64,000 nt of DNA, from the NCBI GenBank assembly GCA_963757265.1, contig CAVWRA010000006.1:1612001-1676000 (forward strand), in the 5' to 3' direction. A program made the translations under genes and the position numbers. How positions within the stretch are numbered: position 1 is the stretch's first letter; every line of letters begins with the position of its first letter. This document shows positions 1 through 8,690 of this stretch, in pieces. A model generated the notes under the pieces. The model had not been told where the DNA came from. It ran no database searches and saw only the letters and a list, made by a program, of their open reading frames with translations. Origin of the DNA: CAIVVT01 sp963757265. Its GTDB lineage: Bacteria > Acidobacteriota > Terriglobia > Bryobacterales > Bryobacteraceae.

Positions 1-290
1 TCCAGCACCGCGCCCTCGATCCGCAGCTTGGCCGCCGTGGCTTCGGAATCGGGCAGGTCGGAGAAGCGCAGGCGCACTGGAGTCTCACCGGGACGCGTAG
101 CCGGGCGCGCGGCGTCGGCGATGTAAGCGATCGCCTCGGCCGTCTCGGCCAGCGCGGCTTCGAGGGTCTGCCGATCGATCTGGGGCTCGGTCGCGGCCAG
201 CAGGCGGCGGCCGGCCTCGCTGCTGACATAGCGGCCGACCAGCTCCAGCAGCCGTCCATACTCCAGTAAATCGAGGCTCTCCTGGTTCAA
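1..290 (-). CDS. mutS2: MutS2-family protein, N-terminal part (gene runs off the window)
   Basis: The minus-strand frame from 290 to the window edge encodes about 96 residues beginning (M)NQESLDLLEYGRLLELV, followed by a helical stretch with SEAGRRLLAATEPQ and then DLPDSEA...IEGAVL. This matches the start of the MutS2 N-terminal helical domain. MutS2 is an ABC-type ATPase related to the MutS mismatch sensor; it acts on recombination intermediates or collided ribosomes depending on the organism. The Walker and Smr regions would lie outside the window. The start is TTG at 290-288, whose T and G are shared with the TGA stop of the upstream Nudix gene (TTGA), so the two are probably translationally coupled. 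Identification rests on 96 residues only. Confidence 0.75.
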   Translation of the reverse strand, partial: MNQESLDLLEYGRLLELVGRYVSSEAGRRLLAATEPQIDRQTLEAALAETAEAIAYIADAARPATRPGETPVRLRFSDLPDSEATAAKLRIEGAVL

Positions 291-775
291 CGTGCCTTCC
301 TGGACTGCAGCATCGCAATCGCCTTGTGGATGACGCCGGCCGTGCCGGAAGCCATTTTCAGGGCCTGCATCTCATCCAAGGTGAACCAACCGGCGTCGGC
401 CACGTCGCTCGCCGCCTGCACGGTTCCACTCTCGACCTGGCACAGGTAATCCACTATCACGTAATGAAACTCGGTGCGCCCCTCGCGATCCGGCATAATG
501 CGTTCGAACACGGCGGCGATGCCGGCGGGCGTCACGTTCAGGCCAGTCTCCTCCAGTATCTCGCGGCGCACGGCGGCCTCCAGACGTTCCCCGGTTTCGA
601 CCAGGCCGCCGGGCAGGGTCCACCAGCCTTTCAGCGGCTCCTGGCCGCGTTGGATCAGCAGAATCATCCCCTCGCGGAAGACGACCGCGCCTACGCCGAG
701 CAGCGGCCGCTCGGGATAGCGCCGGCTGGGGCTGCCCGAACCGTCCACGGAGGTTTCCAGCTCTTGATCACTCAT
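287..775 (-). CDS. Nudix hydrolase
   Basis: This 162-residue protein hydrolyses a nucleoside diphosphate linked to another group; the exact substrate cannot be read from the sequence. The complete Nudix box GX5EX7REUXEEXGU is present at residues 57-79 (G57, E63, R71-E72-I73, E75-E76, G78-L79). It follows a beta-strand-rich start (GVGAVVFREGMILLIQRG) and the usual WWTLPGG. Length and layout fit ADP-ribose pyrophosphatase or MutT-like Nudix enzymes. The stop overlaps the mutS2 start, indicating a two-gene transcript. A housecleaning role beside a DNA-maintenance gene is plausible but inferred. Confidence 0.93.
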   Translation of the reverse strand: MSDQELETSVDGSGSPSRRYPERPLLGVGAVVFREGMILLIQRGQEPLKGWWTLPGGLVETGERLEAAVRREILEETGLNVTPAGIAAVFERIMPDREGRTEFHYVIVDYLCQVESGTVQAASDVADAGWFTLDEMQALKMASGTAGVIHKAIAMLQSRKAR

Positions 776-1075
776 TTGGTATCGAAGTACCCCGCGCCCA
801 CGTCTAAACGATCAATCGAGAGACCGTGCGCTTTCATTCTAGCTAGGCGACGCGGCCAGGTTCAGCAGGGGCAGATGAGGTCCGAGCGCACCACGGCGTT
901 TCGGGTGCAGTAGTCGGCGGTCCGCGCCGCGCGCACCGCCAAGGTGAGCGGGAACCGGGATGGGGCGCCGGCGGCCGGGGTGCGCATCGTCCTCCAGACT
1001 GAGAATCTCCGCGGGCTGGTCCACTCGCAGGGGCGCACCCCAGGCGCCCCGGCCTCGCGTATCATTGATAAACAC
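776..1075. other. Intergenic region between divergent genes
   Basis: These 300 bases separate the minus-strand Nudix gene from the plus-strand PQQ dehydrogenase, so both promoters should lie here. Open frames cross it on both strands, but none shows a recognisable domain or a convincing ribosome-binding site. I do not see a strong promoter box. Confidence 0.6.
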
Positions 1076-3214
1076 ATGATGCAAGGCACGACTCTTCTGG
1101 GACTGGCATTGGCCTGCGGCGCGTGCGGCACGGCCTTGATTGCCGCGGATGATACTCCGGCTGAGCGGGAATGGCGCGCCTATGGCGGCGGGCCGGCGCA
1201 CACCCACTACAGCCCGCTCCAGCAGATCGACCGGACCAACGTGGCGCGCCTGGTCCAGGTCTGGAGCTATGACAGCGGCGATGCGTTCGAGGGTTCCGAG
1301 ATGGAGGGCACTCCTCTGATCGCGCATGGAGTGGCGTACGTCACGACGCCCAAGTTGCGCCTCATCGCGCTCGATGCGGCGACGGGCCGGGAGGTGTGGC
1401 AATTCGATCCGCACAACGGCGCGCCGGGAACCAGCAAGTATCGCAATCGCGGGCTGATGTACTGGGAAAGCCGCGAGGATGCCGGCAAGTCGCGGCGTCT
1501 GTATTATTCCGTCGATGAGAAGTTCTACTCGATCGACGCGCGCACGGGCCGGCCCGATCCGGCGTTCGGCTACGGCGGATACATCAACCTGAAGGAGGGC
1601 CTGGGCCGCAAGATCGAGAACACGCCGGTGACCGTGACCTCGCCCGGCGCGGTGTATCGCGATCTGATCATCGTCGGCTGCCTGGACAGCGAGGGGCTGC
1701 CCGCGGCGCCGGGCGATATCCGGGCCTACGATGCGCGCAGCGGCGAGATGAAGTGGGCCTTTCACACTATTCCTTATCCCAACGAGCCGTTCGCCGAGAC
1801 GTATCCGCCGAATGCGCGCGAGTATCTGGGCGCGGCCAACAGTTGGGCCGGCCTGACGCTCGACGAGAAGCGCGGGATGCTGTTCGTGCCGACCGGATCG
1901 ACGTCTTTCGACTTCTACGGTGCGAATCGCATTGGCGACAATGTGTACGCAAATTGTTTGATCGCGCTGGATGCTGGAACCGGGCGCAGGGTCTGGCATT
2001 ACCAGATGATCCGCCACGACCTGTGGGACCGCGATCTGCCGGCGCCGCCGTCTCTGGTTACGGTGCGGCGCGAGGGCCGGGATATCGACGCGGTGGCTCA
2101 AATCACCAAGAGCGGGCATGTGTTCGTATTCGAGAGAGAGACCGGCCGGCCGCTGGCGCCGATCGAAGAGGTGAAAGTGCCGCAGGAGGCCGTCAACGGC
2201 GAAGTCCCCGCAAAATCCGAGCCGCTGCCACTGTCGCCGCCGCCGTTCACGCGCCAGCAGATCACCGAAGCCGACCTGACGGATCGCACGCCGGAGGCCC
2301 ACCAGGCAGTGCTGGAGCGCTTCCGGACGTTGAAGAAGGGCGCGCAGTTCATGCCGCCCAGCCTGGAAGGCACGCTGGTGGTGCCGGGTCTGGACGGCGG
2401 AGGCGAATGGGGCGGTTCGACGTGGGATCCCGAGACCCGGCTGCTGTACGTGAATGCCAACGAGATGCCCAGCATCGTGCGGCTGATCCCGCGCGATTCG
2501 GCGGCTGAGCACAGCACCGGGCGGACGTTATTCCTGCGCTATTGCGCGACGTGCCACCACGCCGATCTGAGCGGCAGCGCCAATGAGGTTCCGGCGTTGA
2601 AAGGCATCGCCGCCCGGCGCACCGTGGACGATGTGATGAATGTCATCCGGCGCGGCTCGGCGCGCATGCCCGGCTTCGGTGACATCGGAGAATCGGCGGT
2701 GACGGCGATTGCGCGCTACCTGATGACCGGCGAGGCCCGGCCGGCGGCCGCACTGGACCGCGACCCGCGCATCGTGCTGAAGTACACGCTCGACGGCTAC
2801 GTCTGGTTCCAGGATCCGCAGGGCTACCCGGCGATGAAACCGCCATGGGGCACATTGACGGCGATCAACCTGGACGCCGGCACGTTCGCTTGGCGCCAGC
2901 CCTTCGGCGAATATCCGGAGCTGGCGCAACAGGGCATGAGAAACACGGGCAGCCAAAACTACGGCGGCTCGGTAGCGACTGCGGGCGGGCTGCTGTTCAT
3001 CGGCGCGACGCTGTTCGACCACAAGCTGCACGCCTTCGACAAGCGCAGCGGCGAACTGCTGTGGGAGACAACGCTGCCGGCCGCAGCGGCATCGGCGGCC
3101 GCCGTTTACGAGGTGGGCGGGCGCGAGTTCATCCTGATCGGCGCAGGCGGCGGCAAGTTTGGCGGCCGCAGCGGCGGCACGTACCACGCCTTCGCGCTGC
3201 CGGTGGAGAAATAG
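1076..3214 (+). CDS. PQQ-dependent dehydrogenase with internal cytochrome c domain
   Basis: This 712-residue quinoprotein oxidises an alcohol or sugar in the periplasm and passes electrons to its own heme. ATG at 1076 gives a signal peptide (MMQGTTLLGLALACGACGTA) cut before AADDTPAEREW. Propeller repeats follow, with PQQ-family sequences such as RVWHYQMIRHDLWDRDLPAPPS and GGEWGGSTWDPE. A c-type heme site CATCHH lies at residues 490-495, inserted before the last blades, with MPGFGD as a likely axial-Met region. The propeller then closes with GSQNYGGSVATAGGLLFIGAT. This layout is that of quinoprotein glucose/alcohol dehydrogenases common in Acidobacteria. No cofactor-synthesis (pqq) genes are nearby. 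Substrate unknown. Confidence 0.9.
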   Translation: MMQGTTLLGLALACGACGTALIAADDTPAEREWRAYGGGPAHTHYSPLQQIDRTNVARLVQVWSYDSGDAFEGSEMEGTPLIAHGVAYVTTPKLRLIALDAATGREVWQFDPHNGAPGTSKYRNRGLMYWESREDAGKSRRLYYSVDEKFYSIDARTGRPDPAFGYGGYINLKEGLGRKIENTPVTVTSPGAVYRDLIIVGCLDSEGLPAAPGDIRAYDARSGEMKWAFHTIPYPNEPFAETYPPNAREYLGAANSWAGLTLDEKRGMLFVPTGSTSFDFYGANRIGDNVYANCLIALDAGTGRRVWHYQMIRHDLWDRDLPAPPSLVTVRREGRDIDAVAQITKSGHVFVFERETGRPLAPIEEVKVPQEAVNGEVPAKSEPLPLSPPPFTRQQITEADLTDRTPEAHQAVLERFRTLKKGAQFMPPSLEGTLVVPGLDGGGEWGGSTWDPETRLLYVNANEMPSIVRLIPRDSAAEHSTGRTLFLRYCATCHHADLSGSANEVPALKGIAARRTVDDVMNVIRRGSARMPGFGDIGESAVTAIARYLMTGEARPAAALDRDPRIVLKYTLDGYVWFQDPQGYPAMKPPWGTLTAINLDAGTFAWRQPFGEYPELAQQGMRNTGSQNYGGSVATAGGLLFIGATLFDHKLHAFDKRSGELLWETTLPAAAASAAAVYEVGGREFILIGAGGGKFGGRSGGTYHAFALPVEK

Positions 3215-3233
3215 GCGCCGCGGCCGCTGGCGG

Positions 3234-3254
3234 CTGATGGAAACGAGCCATCAG
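3234..3254. terminator. Hairpin between convergent genes, possible bidirectional terminator
   Basis: CTGATGG (3234-3240) and CCATCAG (3248-3254) form a perfect 7-bp stem with a 7-base loop. It lies between the converging PQQ dehydrogenase and GH27 genes and covers the GH27 stop codon. There is only a short T-run on the plus side (GGGCTTT), so Rho-independent activity is uncertain. Confidence 0.35.
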
Positions 3255-4432
3255 GGCTTTACGGTGAGGATCACGGCCGCGTGCGGCGCAACCGTGGCGG
3301 TGTAGGATCCGGTCATCGAGCCGAGATCCTTATGCTGCCACAGGTCGCGCACCTGCGCCTGGAGATGCGCCGGGTAGCCGAGATCCTCCCATTTCACGGT
3401 GATCGACTGCGGCGTCGCGGCGCGGTTCAGCAATGCGACGGCACGGTAGCCGCCATGCAGCTCGCGGGCCCACACTTCGCGGTCGCCCTCCTTTGCGACG
3501 CGCCTTCCCTGGCGCCCGAGCGGATCCTGATCGACGGCCAGGATCTCCTTGTCGGTGAGAATTGACCGCGTATCGGCGTCCATGGAACGCAGATCGTTGC
3601 CGGCGATCAGCGGCGCGGCGAGGATGGCCCACATGGCAAAGTGCGCGCGGTTTTCGTCGGGCGTCAGCTTGCCGTTGCCCACCTCGAGCATGTCGGGGTC
3701 GTTCCAGTGGCCCGGCCCGGCGTAGGATTCTAGGCCGTCCACTAGGTCGAGAATATGCACGACGCCATTGCCGCCCCACTTTTCCTTGCAGTCCCAGCAA
3801 TCGACGATGTCGCCGGTGGCGCGCCATAGATTGCCGACGTCCTTGGCCCACAGCCAGGGTTTGTTCGAGCCCCACTCGCACAACGAGAAGACAATCGGGC
3901 GCCCGGTGGACTGAAGAGCCTTGCTCATCAGCGTGTAGGAGGCGATGGCATCCTGCTTATCCGTGTTGCACCAATCATATTTCAGATAATCGACGCCCCA
4001 CGAGGCGTAGGTGCGAGCGTCCTGGAACTCGTAACCATGCGAGCCGGGACGGCCGGCGCAGGTCTTCCAGCCGGCGTCGGAATATAGGCCGAACTTCAGT
4101 CCCTTCGAATGTACATAGTCGGCCAGGGCTTTGATGCCGGCCGGGAACCGCTCCGCGTCGGCGACGATGGTGCCGTTCTCGTCGCGCTTCACCTGCCAGC
4201 AGTCGTCGATCACCACGTATTGGTAGCCGGCGTCCTTCATGCCCGACGAGACCATCGCGTCGGCGGTTTCGCGGATCAGCTTCTCGGAGACATTGCAGCC
4301 GAATTTGTTCCAACTGTTCCAGCCCATCGGGGGCGTCTTCGCCAGGCCGTTGTCCAGCGCGGCCAGCGGCAGCGCGACCAGGATCAGCAGAAGAAAGAGG
4401 AAGCAGCAGGAACGGGCGGTTGGGGATTTCAT
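3251..4432 (-). CDS. Exported GH27 alpha-galactosidase
   Basis: This 393-residue glycoside hydrolase removes terminal alpha-galactosyl residues by a retaining mechanism. ATG at 4432 is preferred because AGGAG lies 9 bases upstream and it starts a hydrophobic signal peptide (SCCFLFLLLILVALPLAA). The mature part opens with the GH27 hallmark TPPMGWNSWN (residues 33-42). The nucleophile is D153 in YLKYDWCN and the acid/base is D208 in NLWRATGDI. AGPGHWNDPDMLEVGNG is also family-typical. The C-terminal beta domain runs to residue 393. Secretion suits use of galactosylated plant polymers. The next gene upstream on this strand is a broken DUF1549 gene. Confidence 0.95.
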   Translation of the reverse strand: MKSPTARSCCFLFLLLILVALPLAALDNGLAKTPPMGWNSWNKFGCNVSEKLIRETADAMVSSGMKDAGYQYVVIDDCWQVKRDENGTIVADAERFPAGIKALADYVHSKGLKFGLYSDAGWKTCAGRPGSHGYEFQDARTYASWGVDYLKYDWCNTDKQDAIASYTLMSKALQSTGRPIVFSLCEWGSNKPWLWAKDVGNLWRATGDIVDCWDCKEKWGGNGVVHILDLVDGLESYAGPGHWNDPDMLEVGNGKLTPDENRAHFAMWAILAAPLIAGNDLRSMDADTRSILTDKEILAVDQDPLGRQGRRVAKEGDREVWARELHGGYRAVALLNRAATPQSITVKWEDLGYPAHLQAQVRDLWQHKDLGSMTGSYTATVAPHAAVILTVKP

Positions 4433-4502
4433 AATGCGCAACTCCTGAATTCGGGGAATCAACGTAATCATCCTACAGCAGCGGAGGGACCGTGAAATCG
4501 TA

Positions 4503-5207
4503 TCAGGGCTGGACGACTTCGAATGGGATCGCGGGTAGGACGCCGAGTCCCACGCGGGCAACTCGTGCCAGCGCCTTGTCGCTGGCCGGGGTGACGCGCT
4601 CGGCGAACATATTGACGATCAGGTTGCCCTTCGTGCCGGGTTTCCCGACGGCCGGACGGCAGCGCAGCGTCAGAGTCACTTCCGTACCAAACTGCTGCAC
4701 GCCACCGATTTCCACCCCGGCGGGCGGATCGGCGAGTTCAAAGATCAGCCGGCCGAAATTGGCGTTGGGCCAGAGATTGATCGGAAACTCCGACTTCACT
4801 CTCAGCAGATCGCCCCACTTCAGCGCCCAATAGTCGGCGAATTCGTCGCGCGAGAGCAATCGCTCGATCAACGCGGCACGCCGGTCAGGGTCCGGGTCGG
4901 CCAGGAACTGTGAGGCTTCTTCCACGCTGGGCAGCGTCCCGATGACGTCCACGTAGGCCCGCCGCAGGAACACTGCGTCCGAACACGGATTCGCCGTCTG
5001 AATTCCCAGCCGCGCGAGCCTGGCGAAGACCAGTTCGTCCACTGGCCCGCGCGCTCTCGCCGGCCCCGGCTGTTCAAAGGGCAAGACAGGATCACGATCG
5101 GTTGCCGCCGCGGCCCTCACGTTGCCTTCTGGGGTGTTCGTAAACTCCAGGCCCCTACACTGTTGGACGGCGAATCTGGTCGTCAGGATTACACCCGTCG
5201 CTTCCAC
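4503..5207 (-). pseudogene. DUF1549 (PSCyt2) remnant joined to an unrelated tail
   Basis: The 234-codon frame holds a recognisable DUF1549 segment at about residues 52-148 (VDELVFARLARLGI, FLRRAYVDVIGTLPS, YWALKWGDLLRVKSEFP). DUF1549 proteins are usually far larger, with further DUF1549/DUF1553 sequence and often cytochrome domains. Here the family pattern stops abruptly after NLWPNA. The remaining 86 residues (from NFGRLIFELADPPAG, ending LPAIPFEVVQP) do not look like DUF1549 and I do not recognise them. The N-terminus overlaps the upstream region of the divergent UroD-like gene and has no signal peptide. The best reading is an internal deletion or rearrangement that fused two gene fragments. 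A small intact chimera cannot be excluded. Confidence 0.6.
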
Positions 5208-5291
5208 TGGTTGGGAGTGCCGGGATCTGTGTCGGCGCCATCACCGGCGAGGAGGGGTCGGATCCCAAGCCGAAGAATATACTGGAGGCGC

Positions 5292-6434
5292 ATGGAGGAT
5301 CGATTTGGCGCCGCCCGCCAGCGGCTCTTGGACGCTTACAGCCATCGCGACAGCGGTGAAATGCCGGTGCTCGTCATGGACGTGAATTACTGGCTCTCGG
5401 GCGAGACGCCGAATTTGATTCCGGAGACCTACTTCACGGATCCGGCGGCGATGCTGGACTATCAGGAGGCCAAAATCCGGCGTCACCTCGACACCCTCGA
5501 CGATGACTATATTCCCAACCTAATGCCGTGGTTCGGGACCGTCGTCGTGCCCTCGGCAATCGGCAGCCGCGTCGCATTTCAGCGCGGCATGGATCCGGCT
5601 GTGGAAGGCGTCCTCATCGAGCGCCCGGAAGAGATCCGCAAGCTACAGCCGCCGGACCCGCACAAAGACGGCCTGATGCCGCGCGTGCTGCACACGATTC
5701 GCTACTTTCGCGAGCACTCCAGCCTGCCCGTGGCTTTCACCGACGCCCAGGGGCCACTGAACATAGCCCTAAGCCTCTGCGGGGTGGAGAACCTGTTCGT
5801 GTGGGCTTACGATTATCCCAATCTGGTGCATGAGCTGATGGACTTCGCGACCGAAGTCCTGATCGCCTGGATTCGCCTCCAGAAAGAGTATGCCGGCCAG
5901 CCTGAATGCGGCGGGGCCTTTCCACACTCCATCCTGCTGCCGCCGGGCTTCGGCGGTGTCTGGATCTCGGACGACGACTGCGCGTTGATGTCGCCGCGCA
6001 TGTACCGCGAGTTCGTCGCGCCTTACAACAGCCGCGTGTTCAAAGCGTTCGGCGGCGGCACCCTGCACTTCTGCGGACGCGCCCAGCAACAACTCGAGAA
6101 CTTCCTGACGATGGAAGGTCTGACCGGCATTAACAATTTCTGCATGGGCGACTTCGGCCAGATTCGCAGAATGCAGGATCTGTTTGAGGATCGGCTGGCG
6201 ATCATGGTCTGCGATTTCACGCCGCTCCACATCGAACCGTACTATGCCGAACTGCTCGCCTTTCTCCGCCCTAAAGGCGTCATCCTGGCCACTTATCCGG
6301 CGCCGGAATTGGCGCTGGAGGAAGGTAAGTACAAACTGGCGTCACGCACTGGCGCGCAACTCACCGTCGAGGCAGCGCGCGCTATCGCTCCCCGTTTGCC
6401 CAAACCCCGCAATTTATTGAGAACTCTTTCATGA
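5292..6434 (+). CDS. Uroporphyrinogen decarboxylase-like (UroD superfamily) protein, non-heme paralogue
   Basis: This 380-residue protein is cytoplasmic-looking with a URO-D-like barrel. Features include PVAFTDAQGPLNIALSLCG, the MSPRMYREFVAPY segment and GGGTLHFCGRAQQQLENF, where HFCG resembles the Zn/cofactor-side motif of methyltransferase-type UroD relatives. It lacks the HemE signature FMRQAGRYLPEYR that the true hemE at 17.75 kb carries, so porphyrin decarboxylation is unlikely. ATG at 5292 follows GGAGG with a short 3-base gap. Its stop overlaps the start of the GH42 gene (ATGA at 6431-6434), so they are cotranslated. UroD-like proteins beside glycosidases are frequent in Acidobacteria and Planctomycetes, but their reaction is unknown to me. 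Confidence 0.8.
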   Translation: MEDRFGAARQRLLDAYSHRDSGEMPVLVMDVNYWLSGETPNLIPETYFTDPAAMLDYQEAKIRRHLDTLDDDYIPNLMPWFGTVVVPSAIGSRVAFQRGMDPAVEGVLIERPEEIRKLQPPDPHKDGLMPRVLHTIRYFREHSSLPVAFTDAQGPLNIALSLCGVENLFVWAYDYPNLVHELMDFATEVLIAWIRLQKEYAGQPECGGAFPHSILLPPGFGGVWISDDDCALMSPRMYREFVAPYNSRVFKAFGGGTLHFCGRAQQQLENFLTMEGLTGINNFCMGDFGQIRRMQDLFEDRLAIMVCDFTPLHIEPYYAELLAFLRPKGVILATYPAPELALEEGKYKLASRTGAQLTVEAARAIAPRLPKPRNLLRTLS

Positions 6435-8512
6435 AAGCAAACATCGTTCTGTTCTTCCTGATTTCGGCCGGCCTGCCCGCGGCCGAACCGCGCGTCATCC
6501 CGGACCAGTTCCTCTATGGGGCCAGCACCTATCCCGAGTTACAGACCCGTGCAGAATGGAACCGCATGCTGGACCAGTTCCAAAAGGCTCACTTCAATGT
6601 CGTTCGGGTGAGCGAGTCCTCTTGGGGCAACCTGGAAACGGCTCCGGGCAAGTATAACTTCGGTTGGCTGAAGGACTATCTCGACGATGTCCAGCGCCAT
6701 GGCATGAAAGCCATGCTCGGTACTTCGAGCTACATCGCGCCGCAGTGGTTGAGCGCCAAGCATCCTGAGATACTCGTGCAGAACCAACCCGGCTGGAGCA
6801 CCCATCCGATGGCTCGTAAGGCCGTGTGCATCAACCAGCCGCTTTACAGACAGGCCGTGCGCAGCTACGTCCTGGCCCTTGGCCGGGCGTTTAAGGACCA
6901 CCCCGCCGTGATTGGGTGGCAGCTCGACAATGAGATTGAAGCGATCCTCGGTGCGACTTGTTACTGCCCTGTCTGCGAGAGGAAATGGCGCGACTGGCTC
7001 GGCGAGACCTATCACTCCCCCGCCGAATTCAACCGACGCCTGAAGCTGGTCAGCTGGGGCATGGAAGTGGACTCGCTCGAGGATGTGCCGCAGCCTCGCC
7101 CCGGCGGCGACGCAGGCCTGGGAGCGCTCAGACTCGCCCACCTCCATTTCAGGCGCGACTGCATCCTGAATTTCCTGATCGAGCAGAAGCAGGCGCTGCG
7201 CGAGGCCGGTGTCACTCCCTGGATCACCACGGACTGGAATGCGGTCTGGGACGCGCTCGCCGACGACCCGCTGGCGCGCCAGTCCCTGGACGTGGCCAGC
7301 CTGAACTTCTACCAGCCGGCCGCCGAGAACCCGGCGTTCTTCAAGGACCTGGCATGGCACCTCGACATGCACCGCTCGGCCCACGGATTGGGCGCGTTTA
7401 TGACCACCGAGACCCGCGTCGGCGTGGCCGGCGACACCGTACAGTATGATGACTTTCCATCCCATGACCAGTTCCGCATGTGGATGACGCAGCCTGTGGC
7501 CTACGGCGCATTCGGGCTGATGTACTGGTCCGGCAACCGCTGGATTGGAGGCCACTGGCCGCACTGGGGCGGCGTTCTGGACTGGACGGGTCAGCCCGAA
7601 CCGGACTTCTCCTGGCTGGTCGAATTAGGCCAGTTCTTCGATAAGTACAGCGAGCGTCTGCTCAAGTATCCGGTGAACGTCAGCGCAGCCGTCCTGACCG
7701 ATTTCGACCAGCGCGCGGCGCTGGACGTCTACCGGCACACGCCTTCCAGCAGGCAGGTCCTGGTCGAGGTCTTCGACACGCTGCACCGGCTGGGCATCGG
7801 CGCCGACAGCCTGAACTTCCACGAGGCCGCCACGCCCGGGAAGCTCTCCAGGTACGCCCTGGTTGTCATTCCGGCGGCTACCGCGCTGGATGGAGATGCC
7901 GTCGTCCCAGCCCTTCGACAGTATGTCGAGAACGGCGGACACCTGGTGATCACGCCCTTTACGGCCTACCAGTCTTGGGACGGGCTCTTCCGCAGCGACG
8001 GCTTCGGCGCGAATCTCAAGAGCCTTACAGGCGTGGTCACCCGAACTGCGCGGCGCATGGGAACCGTGCCGGGACGCCAGCCTGTGGTCGAATGGCAGAA
8101 CCAAACCTCGCCGGTTGGAATCGATGGGTACTGCGAGTTTATGGATGTTGGGGCCGAAGCCGAAGTGATCGGCCACTTCCGCAGTTCCGACGCGGTTTTG
8201 GACCGCCGCCCGGCGGCCACCCTTCGCCGCCTGGGTAAGGGCACTGTCATTCGCCTGGCCTTCTGGCCTGCGGATGAATCTGCACTGCGGCTCTTCCGTC
8301 AGCTCAACCCGGCTGGTTCCCTCCTGCTCGGGTCCGGCGTGCCGGCAGGCGTCGAAGCCGTTCCGCGCACCGACAAGAGCATGTTCATCCTCAACACAAC
8401 TTCGAAGCCCGCCGGAATTCAACTCAACCGCCCGGGCATGGATCGGATCTCCGGGAAAAAACTGGAGGGCGCTCTGAATCTGCCTGGCTACGGCGTGCTG
8501 TGGATCGAGTAA
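6431..8512 (+). CDS. Exported GH42-type beta-galactosidase
   Basis: This 693-residue retaining glycosidase has a signal peptide (MKANIVLFFLISAGLPAAE). The GH42 catalytic domain covers about residues 22-400. GASTYPE opens the barrel, E168 in GWQLDNEIE is the likely acid/base, and E327 in MTTETRVG sits where the nucleophile is expected. A cysteine-rich patch ATCYCPVCERKW (about residues 175-186) fits the zinc-binding site seen in GH42 enzymes. The trimerisation-like domain follows (VLVEVFDTLHRLGIGADSL to about 610), then a short beta domain ending GYGVLWIE. The ATG overlaps the UroD-like stop. The exact galactoside is unknown. Confidence 0.88.
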   Translation: MKANIVLFFLISAGLPAAEPRVIPDQFLYGASTYPELQTRAEWNRMLDQFQKAHFNVVRVSESSWGNLETAPGKYNFGWLKDYLDDVQRHGMKAMLGTSSYIAPQWLSAKHPEILVQNQPGWSTHPMARKAVCINQPLYRQAVRSYVLALGRAFKDHPAVIGWQLDNEIEAILGATCYCPVCERKWRDWLGETYHSPAEFNRRLKLVSWGMEVDSLEDVPQPRPGGDAGLGALRLAHLHFRRDCILNFLIEQKQALREAGVTPWITTDWNAVWDALADDPLARQSLDVASLNFYQPAAENPAFFKDLAWHLDMHRSAHGLGAFMTTETRVGVAGDTVQYDDFPSHDQFRMWMTQPVAYGAFGLMYWSGNRWIGGHWPHWGGVLDWTGQPEPDFSWLVELGQFFDKYSERLLKYPVNVSAAVLTDFDQRAALDVYRHTPSSRQVLVEVFDTLHRLGIGADSLNFHEAATPGKLSRYALVVIPAATALDGDAVVPALRQYVENGGHLVITPFTAYQSWDGLFRSDGFGANLKSLTGVVTRTARRMGTVPGRQPVVEWQNQTSPVGIDGYCEFMDVGAEAEVIGHFRSSDAVLDRRPAATLRRLGKGTVIRLAFWPADESALRLFRQLNPAGSLLLGSGVPAGVEAVPRTDKSMFILNTTSKPAGIQLNRPGMDRISGKKLEGALNLPGYGVLWIE

Positions 8513-8690
8513 GACGGTATCCATGCCGATTGAGGTTGTGAAGCGGAAAGCGGACAGTTGATGCGAATGCGATTTTGAGCAGGCGCTGGCGTCTACCGCA
8601 CGACGAGTACCGAAGCCGTACCGTGTCGCGTGACGGCCACCACCGCGGCGCTGCCGCGGACACCCCCCGCTCCTGCGACAATTCGGAGGT

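Noticed and set aside
839..2512. 557-codon open frame on the minus strand, antisense to the PQQ dehydrogenase
   Set aside because: Arg/His/Ala-rich composition without any domain. It is the usual long antisense frame of a high-GC gene, and the opposite strand has clear PQQ and heme motifs.
8513..8690. Possible IS-end-like sequence (GATGCGAATGCGATTTTGAGC) downstream of the GH42 gene
   Set aside because: It looks familiar from IS21-type ends, but no matching inverted end or transposase fragment is nearby.
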